44,602 nt of DNA from Anaerovibrio sp. (GTDB lineage: Bacteria > Bacillota > Negativicutes > Selenomonadales > Selenomonadaceae), in NCBI GenBank assembly GCA_017475925.1, contig JAFVER010000003.1, positions 1 to 44,602 on the forward strand, given 5' to 3'. Below, in pieces: positions 8,610-15,162 of this stretch. The notes below the pieces were generated by a model. That model had not been told where the DNA came from. It did no database searches and was given only the letters and a program-made list of their open reading frames with translations. Each line of letters begins with the position of its first letter. Positions within the stretch are counted from its first letter, which is position 1. Both the position numbers and the translations under genes were made by a program.

Positions 8610-9703
8610 CTCTGTACCTCCAATTCATCGTCAATAACAATAACTTCCCGTTCATTTGGATAAATATCATTTTCCTTGTTGCGGTCCGGCATAATCTCGT
8701 TTAAGCCGCAAACCTCCGATGAAATGGCAACGATATTCTCATCCTGCCCCAATACGACTGGGCGAAGCTTTTTGGAATCACAGCAGGTTATCATGCAGTT
8801 GTCAGGCAGAGTGGCAATTATCGTATTTGGTCCGTTTATTTCCAAATGGGCCAACGACTGACGAATAGCCTTCAGTACATCTTTGTCCTCCCGTTCCTCG
8901 ATTTCCTCAAAAGAAAGGGGAGTGATAACATGCTTGTAATAATTTATTGGCCACTTCAGCTCGTGGAGAACATAATGAAGAGTGTACAAAAAGCACTGGG
9001 AATCTGATTCAAAGCCAATATAGCCCCGATGAAGCGATTTCTGAAATTCCTTGTTCTTGGTATAAAAGGTATTTTCCCCATTGGCACACAAAGTGTACCC
9101 CTGTAGGAAAAATGGATGAGCCGCATAGCGCACAATATCGTAATTAGTATTTTGACGACACTGTACAACGATATTTTTTGCCAATAAACAACCGCTGTCC
9201 TCCCATAAATGGAAATAGGTAGCAATATCTCGCGGATCACCTATTTCCTTAAGAGTCAGCACATCAGGCCAAAAGGAATACACATAGCCCTGACCGGAAT
9301 CCTCAAGAATTTTTCTGAGAGCCAGTCGGGTATCCAGCAGCATATCCTGCTTTTCCTTATCCGATAATTCATTATAATGCTCCGGAAAATCGTAATTTCT
9401 AAAAATATAGTACGGCATGGCCTGAATATCCAATCCTGGCTGCTTGTTTGGTATAGGTATCCACTCAGCAAGCTGAACAAAGTTATGGCTGTCCATATAC
9501 TCCTCCACCAGCTGATTTCCCTTCTGAGTACAGGCCATAGAGAGGAGGGGCTTATCCTTATAGTCAGAAAATGTTCCGTACAAATCCTGCATCACCATGG
9601 CAAAGCCTGAGTTATCATGCCCCTCCTGCTGTGGCAGCATCAAATGCAGGGCTTTGGACGGATGCACTGGAATTTTACTTTTTATTGCACCAATTCTACA
9701 CAT
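8597..9703 (-). CDS. Class II glutamine amidotransferase (glutaminase subunit of glutamate synthase)
   Basis: A 368-residue Ntn-type glutaminase that would release ammonia from glutamine for the downstream FMN subunit. The frame opens at 9724, but the ATG at 9703 is chosen. It has GGAGGA upstream and yields a protein starting MCRIGAIKS, so that Cys2 becomes the catalytic N-terminal nucleophile once Met is removed, as class II enzymes require. QEGHDNSGFAM (near residue 30) matches the conserved glutamine-site region of GltB and PurF glutaminases. It is the first gene of the operon and overlaps the next one. The upstream spacer holds two GTATAC palindromes that could be operators. Confidence 0.9.
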   Translation of the reverse strand: MCRIGAIKSKIPVHPSKALHLMLPQQEGHDNSGFAMVMQDLYGTFSDYKDKPLLSMACTQKGNQLVEEYMDSHNFVQLAEWIPIPNKQPGLDIQAMPYYIFRNYDFPEHYNELSDKEKQDMLLDTRLALRKILEDSGQGYVYSFWPDVLTLKEIGDPRDIATYFHLWEDSGCLLAKNIVVQCRQNTNYDIVRYAAHPFFLQGYTLCANGENTFYTKNKEFQKSLHRGYIGFESDSQCFLYTLHYVLHELKWPINYYKHVITPLSFEEIEEREDKDVLKAIRQSLAHLEINGPNTIIATLPDNCMITCCDSKKLRPVVLGQDENIVAISSEVCGLNEIMPDRNKENDIYPNEREVIVIDDELEVQRWKQ

Positions 9704-9902
9704 CGTAACACTCCTCCAATACACAAACTATATTTCATCATAAAAGCTGTAATCTATTATAATATAAATTCTTTTTACAAAGACATTTGTATTTCCATAA
9801 TAAATTCCTTTTAAAATAACAAATATAATTATATGAATTATTATTCTTAGTGTCAATATAATTATTCATACATTTATCGTACCTATCCCTATATTTATAG
9901 TA

Positions 9903-9989
9903 TTTTGTATACAAAAGAAAAAACATATTGCATATTTATACATTATTTATCTTCATCTATGCATTGATATTAATATAATACTGTATACA
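9903..9989. promoter_or_regulatory. Pair of GTATAC palindromes upstream of the glutamate synthase operon
   Basis: TTTTGTATACAAAA (9903-9916) is a perfect 14-nt palindrome. A second TGTATACA core (9982-9989) lies 76 nt away centre to centre. Both sit in a 385-nt, very AT-rich spacer upstream of the glutaminase gene. TGTATACA cores are typical of GntR-family operators, but no such regulator is in the window, so the role is inferred. Apart from these and the terminator at 10081-10130 the spacer 9704-10158 shows nothing else. Confidence 0.4.
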
Positions 9990-10080
9990 ATACCAGTGAA
10001 CCATTGTCCTTACTAATAATTTTAATATTTAATTATACTATATATTGCATATTTAATATAATATAAAAGTTATGGTAATA

Positions 10081-10130
10081 AAAATATAAAAAGCCTGTGA
10101 AATTGCAGGTTACCGCAATAACACAGGCTT
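10081..10130 (-). terminator. Terminator of the parAB-bactofilin operon
   Basis: AAGCCTGTG (10091-10099) pairs with CACAGGCTT (10122-10130). Read on the minus strand, the hairpin follows the bactofilin gene and is succeeded by TTTTTATATTTT. Confidence 0.85.
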
Positions 10131-10158
10131 TCATCACCACATTTAATTATTTCTGCTA

Positions 10159-10566
10159 CTATTCCTCTTCTAATCGTGGTCCTCCTGAAACAGACTCTGC
10201 ATCGGGGGGAGAGGACATTTCACTACGTCCCTTCAGTACACCGCCCTCATCTATTCGCAGGCTACCTACCTTCACATCTCCCACCAGCTGCCCGGAAGAA
10301 TATATAGACAAACAACCATCTGTAGTAACATTACCATCTACTCTACCAGATATAATCATTTCCCTGGCATTAACGTCTCCCTTTATATGGCCATATTCAC
10401 CAACAACCACACAGCTGGATATGTCTATTCCACCTTCAACGATTCCGTCTATACGCAGATTACCACTGCCATTTATCTCTCCCTTTATGACAGTATTTTT
10501 TCCAATAATGGTTTCAATATCGTTACTTCCAATCCCGTCTGAACTTTTTTTATCAAAACCAAACAT
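10159..10566 (-). CDS. Bactofilin family cytoskeletal protein
   Basis: A 135-residue bactofilin (DUF583). These proteins polymerise without nucleotides into membrane-associated filaments that position cell-wall enzymes and, in some bacteria, ParAB. A central beta-helix core of about 90 residues shows regular Gly/Val repeats (VIKGEINGSGNLRIDG, VVGEYGHIKGDVNA, MIISGRVDGNV), flanked by short disordered tails. The N-terminus begins MFGFDKKSS, a short amphipathic stretch often used for membrane contact. GAGGTGA lies 7 nt before the ATG. It is encoded 7 nt after the M23 peptidase gene, the pairing often seen for bactofilins and peptidoglycan hydrolases. It is the last gene of the operon, followed by a terminator. 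Confidence 0.93.
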   Translation of the reverse strand: MFGFDKKSSDGIGSNDIETIIGKNTVIKGEINGSGNLRIDGIVEGGIDISSCVVVGEYGHIKGDVNAREMIISGRVDGNVTTDGCLSIYSSGQLVGDVKVGSLRIDEGGVLKGRSEMSSPPDAESVSGGPRLEEE

Positions 10567-10573
10567 ATATCAG

Positions 10574-11506
10574 TCACCTCATGTAAGCCGCAGGATTCAC
10601 TAATTCACCATTTACACGAATCTCATAATGACAATGTGGTCCTGTACTATATCCTGTATTACCCATATATCCGATTATTTGACCCCGCTTTACTGTCTGT
10701 CCGGCGCCTACTATTACCTGAGACATATGACCATATCTTGTGGAATATCCATTACCATGGTCAATATCAACCATATTACCATAGCCACCAGAATTCCAGC
10801 CTGCCGTTACCACCATACCATCAGCTGTGGCAACTATCGGGGTTCCTACATCATTAGCTATATCGATTCCAGGATGGAAATCGCTTCCGCCCCATCTCAG
10901 ACCATATGGCGAGCTGACATCACCTGTTGTAGGCCAAATAGAAGGAGTTGAGGAGGACAGGCTCTCCTTTAGCTCGATTAACTGATGCTTTTCCCGTAAG
11001 GTATCCCGCAACCGTATCAAGCTGCTTTTTCGATTAGCAACCCGCTTTTCTACATCATCCAAGGCTGTACTCACATCACGAATGTCCAAATTATTAACTG
11101 GACCACCCTGGCCATCATGTTTTATTTCACTAATTTCCCTGTTTTCAATACCAGATTCATCAACAACGCCAGACAGCTGACGTATCTCCTTCTCTGTCTG
11201 TTCGAGCTGATCAACCTCATCCTGAAGACTATTGGCCTTTTTTGACAACTCCAGCAGCTGCTCCTGCTGCTGTAAATTTGCCTCCTTCAGCTTCTCGATT
11301 TGCGAGGCTTCATTCTTTAGTGAATAACTGGTATATACTGAATAGCTAAACGCTCCAGCCAGCAATATAACTACAGCCAACAAAGAGCCTATAGCGTATT
11401 TTATCCATTTCATTGGAAGGTGAATACTATGAACACTGGAGCCTTGGTGCGGTATAATCTTAATGGTATATTCCTGATTATCCCTGCTATTTACTTTTCT
11501 GTCCAA
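10574..11506 (-). CDS. Membrane-anchored M23 family peptidoglycan endopeptidase
   Basis: A 310-residue envelope protein. It has a short cytoplasmic N-terminus, one membrane segment (about residues 37-57, AIGSLLAVVILLAGAF), a long coiled coil (about 62-190, heptad-rich with many Leu, Glu and Lys), and a C-terminal LytM/M23 domain. Zinc and catalytic residues are visible in DFHPGIDIAND (His, Asp) and GHCHYEIRVNG (HxH). M23 enzymes cut peptide cross-links in peptidoglycan, and coiled-coil versions may be regulators or DipM/EnvC-like activators. The start is a TTG at 11506 with GGAGG 6 nt upstream; the GTG at 11533 lacks a ribosome site. It lies between the DUF4446 and bactofilin genes. Confidence 0.9.
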   Translation of the reverse strand: MDRKVNSRDNQEYTIKIIPHQGSSVHSIHLPMKWIKYAIGSLLAVVILLAGAFSYSVYTSYSLKNEASQIEKLKEANLQQQEQLLELSKKANSLQDEVDQLEQTEKEIRQLSGVVDESGIENREISEIKHDGQGGPVNNLDIRDVSTALDDVEKRVANRKSSLIRLRDTLREKHQLIELKESLSSSTPSIWPTTGDVSSPYGLRWGGSDFHPGIDIANDVGTPIVATADGMVVTAGWNSGGYGNMVDIDHGNGYSTRYGHMSQVIVGAGQTVKRGQIIGYMGNTGYSTGPHCHYEIRVNGELVNPAAYMR

Positions 11507-11599
11507 AATAATCCTCCAAAAATTCAAAAGCACTTGTTATTTTATTTTACGTAGCTTAGTTATTTTACTATGAAATTCTAGTGAATGCAAGCTAAAAGC

Positions 11600-11650
11600 G
11601 AAGCATGAAGTTAGGTTTCATGTAGGACATGTGGACACATTTTGTGTCCG
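11600..11650. other. Spacer hairpins between the DUF4446 and M23 genes
   Basis: GGACACA (11633-11639) pairs with TGTGTCC (11643-11649), and GCATGAA pairs with TTCATGT just to the left. The flanks are not T-rich in the operon direction, so an RNA-processing or attenuation role, or a decayed repeat, is possible. No function is visible. Confidence 0.35.
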
Positions 11651-11687
11651 GCAGACATATTTTTTAGGCTTATTTTAATTCCAAAAA

Positions 11688-12194
11688 TCAAGATTGAGCC
11701 ATTGCCTGCTTTAAAGCATCTTTTTCTTCATCAGTCATTGGATATGATGATTTTCCGGCAGTTATTGGCTTGACGTAGCTACGGGAATCTTCTCTGGCAA
11801 ATATACTTGATAAAACAACTCCATTATTATCCGAATCCAGCATGGCTACAGCATAGCTAAGGTCACTTCCCATATCTTCAAAAGCCCTGAACCTCACTAC
11901 AGCCACCTTGGTAATTGCCTGACGCAGCAGGTCCTGAATATCCCGTATTTCACGCTGTATTTTATCGTTTTCCTTGGAAACATCCTCAGCCTTGTCAATA
12001 CAGCCAATTATCATCCGTTCAAGATTGGACCCATCAACTCCTGTCATCATCTTCTTATAACGCTTTTTCATATAATTTAGATTGAAAAACAAATTAATCA
12101 TTAAAAGATACATGACAATCATTAAGATACCCAAAACCGCAACTACATAGCTAAGATTATTGATAATAAACTTCATTATATATGTGTTTTCCAT
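11688..12194 (-). CDS. DUF4446 family membrane protein
   Basis: A 168-residue protein of a family usually found beside parAB near the origin. One N-terminal membrane segment (about residues 14-38, VVAVLGILMIVMYLLMINLFF) precedes a basic KKRYKKM patch, a helical linker, and a C-terminal soluble domain containing VAVVRFRAFEDMGSDLSYAVAMLD, the family's signature stretch. The ATG has GGGAG 6 nt upstream. It lies 12 nt after parB and is clearly in the same transcript. The biochemical function is not known. Co-transcription with parAB and a bactofilin suggests an envelope or segregation role, which is inference only. Confidence 0.85.
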   Translation of the reverse strand: MENTYIMKFIINNLSYVVAVLGILMIVMYLLMINLFFNLNYMKKRYKKMMTGVDGSNLERMIIGCIDKAEDVSKENDKIQREIRDIQDLLRQAITKVAVVRFRAFEDMGSDLSYAVAMLDSDNNGVVLSSIFAREDSRSYVKPITAGKSSYPMTDEEKDALKQAMAQS

Positions 12195-12206
12195 AAAAAA
12201 CTCCCT

Positions 12207-13202
12207 TTATACATTAAATTTGCCGTTGGTGGAAAATTCCCGCAGCCTGGCTATTGTGGCTGCATTATCCTGCCCCTTTACCCTATCAGATATAAGAGCA
12301 ATTATTCTTTCCAATTCCTCATCTGAGTTAAAATCTATTTCCAGTTTTTTCTTTTTTCCGGTACCTTTTATTCGAACTGATGTACCAAAAAACATTTTTA
12401 ACTTGTCCTCTGCTTCCAATATATATAGCATGGATTTATCTGTATCCTGACCCTTTGGATCTATAGGCTTTTCCTCAAAATAATCAGGATGCTTTAACAG
12501 CTGCTTAACCAGTGCTTCTACCTTACGTACTGATAAATCATTTTCTATGATAAAATTCGCAGCCTTTTCCTGCAGCTGGATATCCTCAATTGCCAGCAGA
12601 GGCTTTGCCTGTCCCATTGATATTTTATTATCAATCAAATTTTCCTGAATTTCAGGAGCCAGCTTTAAAAGCCTAAGAAAATTAGCTATATGAGAGCGAC
12701 TTCTTCCCACCTTTTTGGATAGCATATCCTGCGTCAGACCATAATCTGACAATAAATGCTGATAAGCTCCAGCTTCTTCAATTGGATTAAGATTTTCCCG
12801 CTGAATATTTTCTATAAGGGCAATCTCTGTCATTTGAGCATCATTGTATTCTTTTATAACAGCAGGTATCTTTCTTTTACCAGCCAGCTTTGATGCCCTA
12901 AGACGTCTCTCACCTGCTATAAGCTCATAGCCATTTATACTCTTTCTCAATATTACCGGCTGCAATACACCATATTCCTTTATGGAATCCTGCAAGGCAT
13001 TCAAAGACTCCTCATCAAATTCATTTCGTGGCTGATGAGGATTTATCTTTATTAGATTTATGTCTATTTCCTGTACGCCATTTACATCTGTACTGATTTT
13101 TTTTGTTTCTGTTATAGCCTTATTACTTTCATTTTTTTTCGTATCACTGCTAAGTCCAAAGGCATTTAATCCACGACCAAGACCACCCTTTTTCTTAACC
13201 AT
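12207..13202 (-). CDS. parB: Chromosome partitioning protein ParB (Spo0J)
   Basis: A 331-residue CTP-dependent DNA clamp that loads at parS and spreads to organise the origin. Order: a short N-terminal tail with GRGLNAFG (the ParA-activating peptide), the CTP-binding ParB/Srx domain (about 45-135, including NPHQPRNEFDEE and the GERRLRASK motif), a helix-turn-helix that reads parS (about 150-205, including LTQDMLSKKVGRSRSHIANF), and a C-terminal dimerisation domain. It starts at ATG 13202, overlapping the end of parA by 8 nt. Two matching parS sites, TGTTTCACGTGAAACA, lie at 14201 and 17587, about 1 and 4.4 kb upstream. Confidence 0.96.
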   Translation of the reverse strand: MVKKKGGLGRGLNAFGLSSDTKKNESNKAITETKKISTDVNGVQEIDINLIKINPHQPRNEFDEESLNALQDSIKEYGVLQPVILRKSINGYELIAGERRLRASKLAGKRKIPAVIKEYNDAQMTEIALIENIQRENLNPIEEAGAYQHLLSDYGLTQDMLSKKVGRSRSHIANFLRLLKLAPEIQENLIDNKISMGQAKPLLAIEDIQLQEKAANFIIENDLSVRKVEALVKQLLKHPDYFEEKPIDPKGQDTDKSMLYILEAEDKLKMFFGTSVRIKGTGKKKKLEIDFNSDEELERIIALISDRVKGQDNAATIARLREFSTNGKFNV

Positions 13203-13953
13203 TGTCGATTACCTCCTGCGCCAGGTTCATATAAGCCACTGCACCCTTTGAGCCTGGATCATAAGCAAAAATTGGACAGCCATAGGATGGCGCCTCACTT
13301 AGTCTTACATTTCTTGGAATCGTTGTCTTATAAACCTTATCCCCTATATGATTTCTAACCTCAGCCTCCACCTGCTCAGAAAGATTTGTTCTTGAATCAA
13401 ACATAGTCATAACTATTCCTTCTATTTCAAGTGAAGTGTTTAAATTCTCCTTTACCATATCAACTGTATGTAAAAGCTGAGTTAATCCCTCCAGAGCATA
13501 GAATTCACACTGAAGTGGAATTAATACAGCATCAGCAGCTACCAGAGAATTAAGAGTCAAAAAGCTCAAAGAAGGGGGACAGTCAATAATAATATAGTCA
13601 TAGCTATCCCTGATTTTTTCTACAGCACTTCTCAACCTATATTCTCTTTCTGGAACATCTACTAATTCAACCTCGGCTCCAGCCAAATCAATTTGTGATG
13701 GAGCAATATCTGTCTTGTATTCTGTGTTTATTATAATATCGCTTAAGCTCCAGTCACCTATGATAACATCATAAATACTATGCTCCAGCTCCTGTTTATT
13801 TATTCCAAAGCCACTGGTAGCATTGCCCTGAGGATCACAATCTATCAACAGGACACTTTTATTTTTTTCTCCCAGGGCAGCACTTAAGCTTACAGAGGTT
13901 GTAGTTTTACCAACACCACCCTTTTGATTCGCTACAGCAATTACTTTTCCCAT
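13195..13953 (-). CDS. parA: Chromosome partitioning ATPase ParA (Soj)
   Basis: A 252-residue deviant-Walker ATPase that binds DNA non-specifically as an ATP dimer, moves or separates ParB-bound origins, and in relatives regulates DnaA. The deviant Walker A motif is KGGVGKTTTSVSL (residues 10-22, with the signature Lys), followed by IDCDPQGNATSG (Walker A') and IIIDCPPSLSF (Walker B). The length is typical of chromosomal Soj. It is the first gene of a five-gene operon parA-parB-DUF4446-M23-bactofilin. Its upstream region holds repeats A2 and A3 with parS1 between them. Confidence 0.96.
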   Translation of the reverse strand: MGKVIAVANQKGGVGKTTTSVSLSAALGEKNKSVLLIDCDPQGNATSGFGINKQELEHSIYDVIIGDWSLSDIIINTEYKTDIAPSQIDLAGAEVELVDVPEREYRLRSAVEKIRDSYDYIIIDCPPSLSFLTLNSLVAADAVLIPLQCEFYALEGLTQLLHTVDMVKENLNTSLEIEGIVMTMFDSRTNLSEQVEAEVRNHIGDKVYKTTIPRNVRLSEAPSYGCPIFAYDPGSKGAVAYMNLAQEVIDNG

Positions 13954-13987
13954 TTATACACCGACCTTACAATATATTCTTTTCCCC

Positions 13988-14103
13988 ACGCTAACGGGCG
14001 CTAAGGCTCCCTCCTTTTACGGGGGAGATAAGCGCCCATATGCTCAGTATTTATTCGACTAATATTCAGTGGGAGTTAAAAGCTCCCACTAAATAAGTCT
14101 CAT
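13988..14103 (+). repeat. Repeat A2: two-hairpin element, divergent subtype
   Basis: Same architecture as A1 but with altered stems. In hairpin 1 GGGCGCT pairs with AGCGCCC, where A1 has GGGTGCT with AGCACCC. In hairpin 2 CAGTGGGAG pairs with CTCCCACT. It ends AAATAAGTCTCATTTT. It lies just upstream of parA, in the opposite orientation to that gene, and about 100 nt from parS1. Confidence 0.8.
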
Positions 14104-14172
14104 TTTTCTAAACTTCTGTATACTATTTTACCATTAATATTCCTTTTTTTCGACAAAATATGATAATACTTT

Positions 14173-14200
14173 TTGTATTTAATTTATTTTATGATATGAT
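14173..14200 (+). promoter_or_regulatory. Predicted promoter of the methionine synthase pair, abutting parS1
   Basis: TTGTAT (14173-14178), a 16-nt spacer and TATGAT (14195-14200). The expected start site, near 14207, falls inside the parS palindrome at 14201-14216, so ParB could affect this promoter. The resulting leader of about 195 nt contains repeat A3. Confidence 0.5.
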
Positions 14201-14216
14201 TGTTTCACGTGAAACA
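14201..14216. promoter_or_regulatory. parS: parS1, ParB-binding site
   Basis: A perfect TGTTTCACGTGAAACA palindrome, the canonical bacterial parS sequence. It lies 248 nt upstream of the parA start codon. Confidence 0.97.
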
Positions 14217-14220
14217 TTTT

Positions 14221-14345
14221 ATCCAATGCTAACGGGTGCTAAGACTCCTTCCTCTAAGGTAGGAGTTAAGCACCGATAAAGCCCTGGGTAAAATTCAACT
14301 AAATTCAGGTGGAGTTTAAAACTCCATCTGAACAAGTTATCATTT
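14221..14345 (+). repeat. Repeat A3: two-hairpin interspersed element
   Basis: Nearly identical to A1, including the ATCCAATGCTAACGGG start and the AAGTTATCATTTTAT end. The 3' side of hairpin 1 is slightly degenerate (CACCGAT in place of CACCCGT). It begins 4 nt after parS1 and ends 58 nt before the proposed ATT start of the following gene, in the same orientation. With A2, parS1 and the promoter, it accounts for the 13954-14402 spacer. Confidence 0.85.
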
Positions 14346-14402
14346 TATAAAGCATTTAAACTTCCCATATAAAATACTGATAATACAATACGAGGTGATT
14401 AC

Positions 14403-15080
14403 ATTCCTATATTTAATCCCCCCTATTTTGAAATTGATAAATCTGAAACAAAGCGCTATGCCGGTCTAAAAAAATCAGAATTTAAAGATGAAATTATAAA
14501 TGAAGCCTGCGAATTGGCAAGACTAATCATAAATCCTACCGGAATATGGAATATGTATGATTATGACAACAAAGCGCAGACCATTGAAACAGAGCCAAAA
14601 TTTAGCCTACAGGGAAGCTCTATAGAAAAGCATTTAAAGGAATGTGAAAAGGTGATTTTATTAGCAGCTACATTGGGAATAGAAGTAGAAGAAAAAATCA
14701 CCTCGTTATTTGAAGAAGGAAAATATGGCTTGTCAATAATACTTGATGCAGCGGCAACAGCTGCCATTGAGCAAAGTGCCGATTTAATGGAAAAGGCAAT
14801 AGGTGACCAGGTAAACCGCATGGGATATAAAATGAAATGGAGATTTAGTCCAGGCTATGGAGATTGGCCAATACAGCAGCAGCCTGAAATGATAAAGCAT
14901 TCTCATGGTGATGCTATAGGTATACATTTAACTGAATCTATGATGCTGGAGCCAAGAAAATCTATTACCGCTGTTATAGGCTTATATAAATTAAAGGATA
15001 GCTGTCAAAAAAATAATAACGCAGAGATGACACACAATTGTGAAAGCTGTAACAGACTTGACTGTCCTGCCCGCAGATAA
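14403..15080 (+). CDS. Vitamin B12-dependent methionine synthase reactivation-domain protein
   Basis: About 225 residues, corresponding to the C-terminal AdoMet-binding activation domain of MetH, here as a separate polypeptide. It would remethylate oxidised cob(II)alamin on the MetH protein using S-adenosylmethionine. Visible features: FNPPYFEIDK and KRYAGLK near the start, then LLAATLGIEVEEK, and RFSPGYGDWP, the conserved activation-domain motif near residue 150. A Cys-rich tail (HNCESCNRLDCPARR) ends it. The family N-terminus needs about 37 residues upstream of the first TTG at 14514. The only well-placed start is an ATT at 14403, 7 nt after GAGG in GAGGTGATTAC; no in-frame ATG, GTG or TTG exists there. 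The gene is followed by metH 82 nt later. Confidence 0.88.
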   Translation: MPIFNPPYFEIDKSETKRYAGLKKSEFKDEIINEACELARLIINPTGIWNMYDYDNKAQTIETEPKFSLQGSSIEKHLKECEKVILLAATLGIEVEEKITSLFEEGKYGLSIILDAAATAAIEQSADLMEKAIGDQVNRMGYKMKWRFSPGYGDWPIQQQPEMIKHSHGDAIGIHLTESMMLEPRKSITAVIGLYKLKDSCQKNNNAEMTHNCESCNRLDCPARR

Positions 15081-15162
15081 ATTTTTAAGCTTGATATAGC
15101 CATAAATACAAAGTATACTTTTAATCAACCTATCAAATTAATATATTTTAAGGAATGATTAT

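Noticed and set aside
10097..10603. 168-codon plus-strand frame opposite bactofilin
   Set aside because: Low-complexity Pro/Ser/Thr translation of the complement of the beta-helix repeats; no ribosome-binding site.
14345..14402. Cobalamin or SAM riboswitch upstream of the methionine synthase pair
   Set aside because: No B12-box or SAM-I core sequence seen; the leader is accounted for by repeat A3 and a short AT-rich tail.
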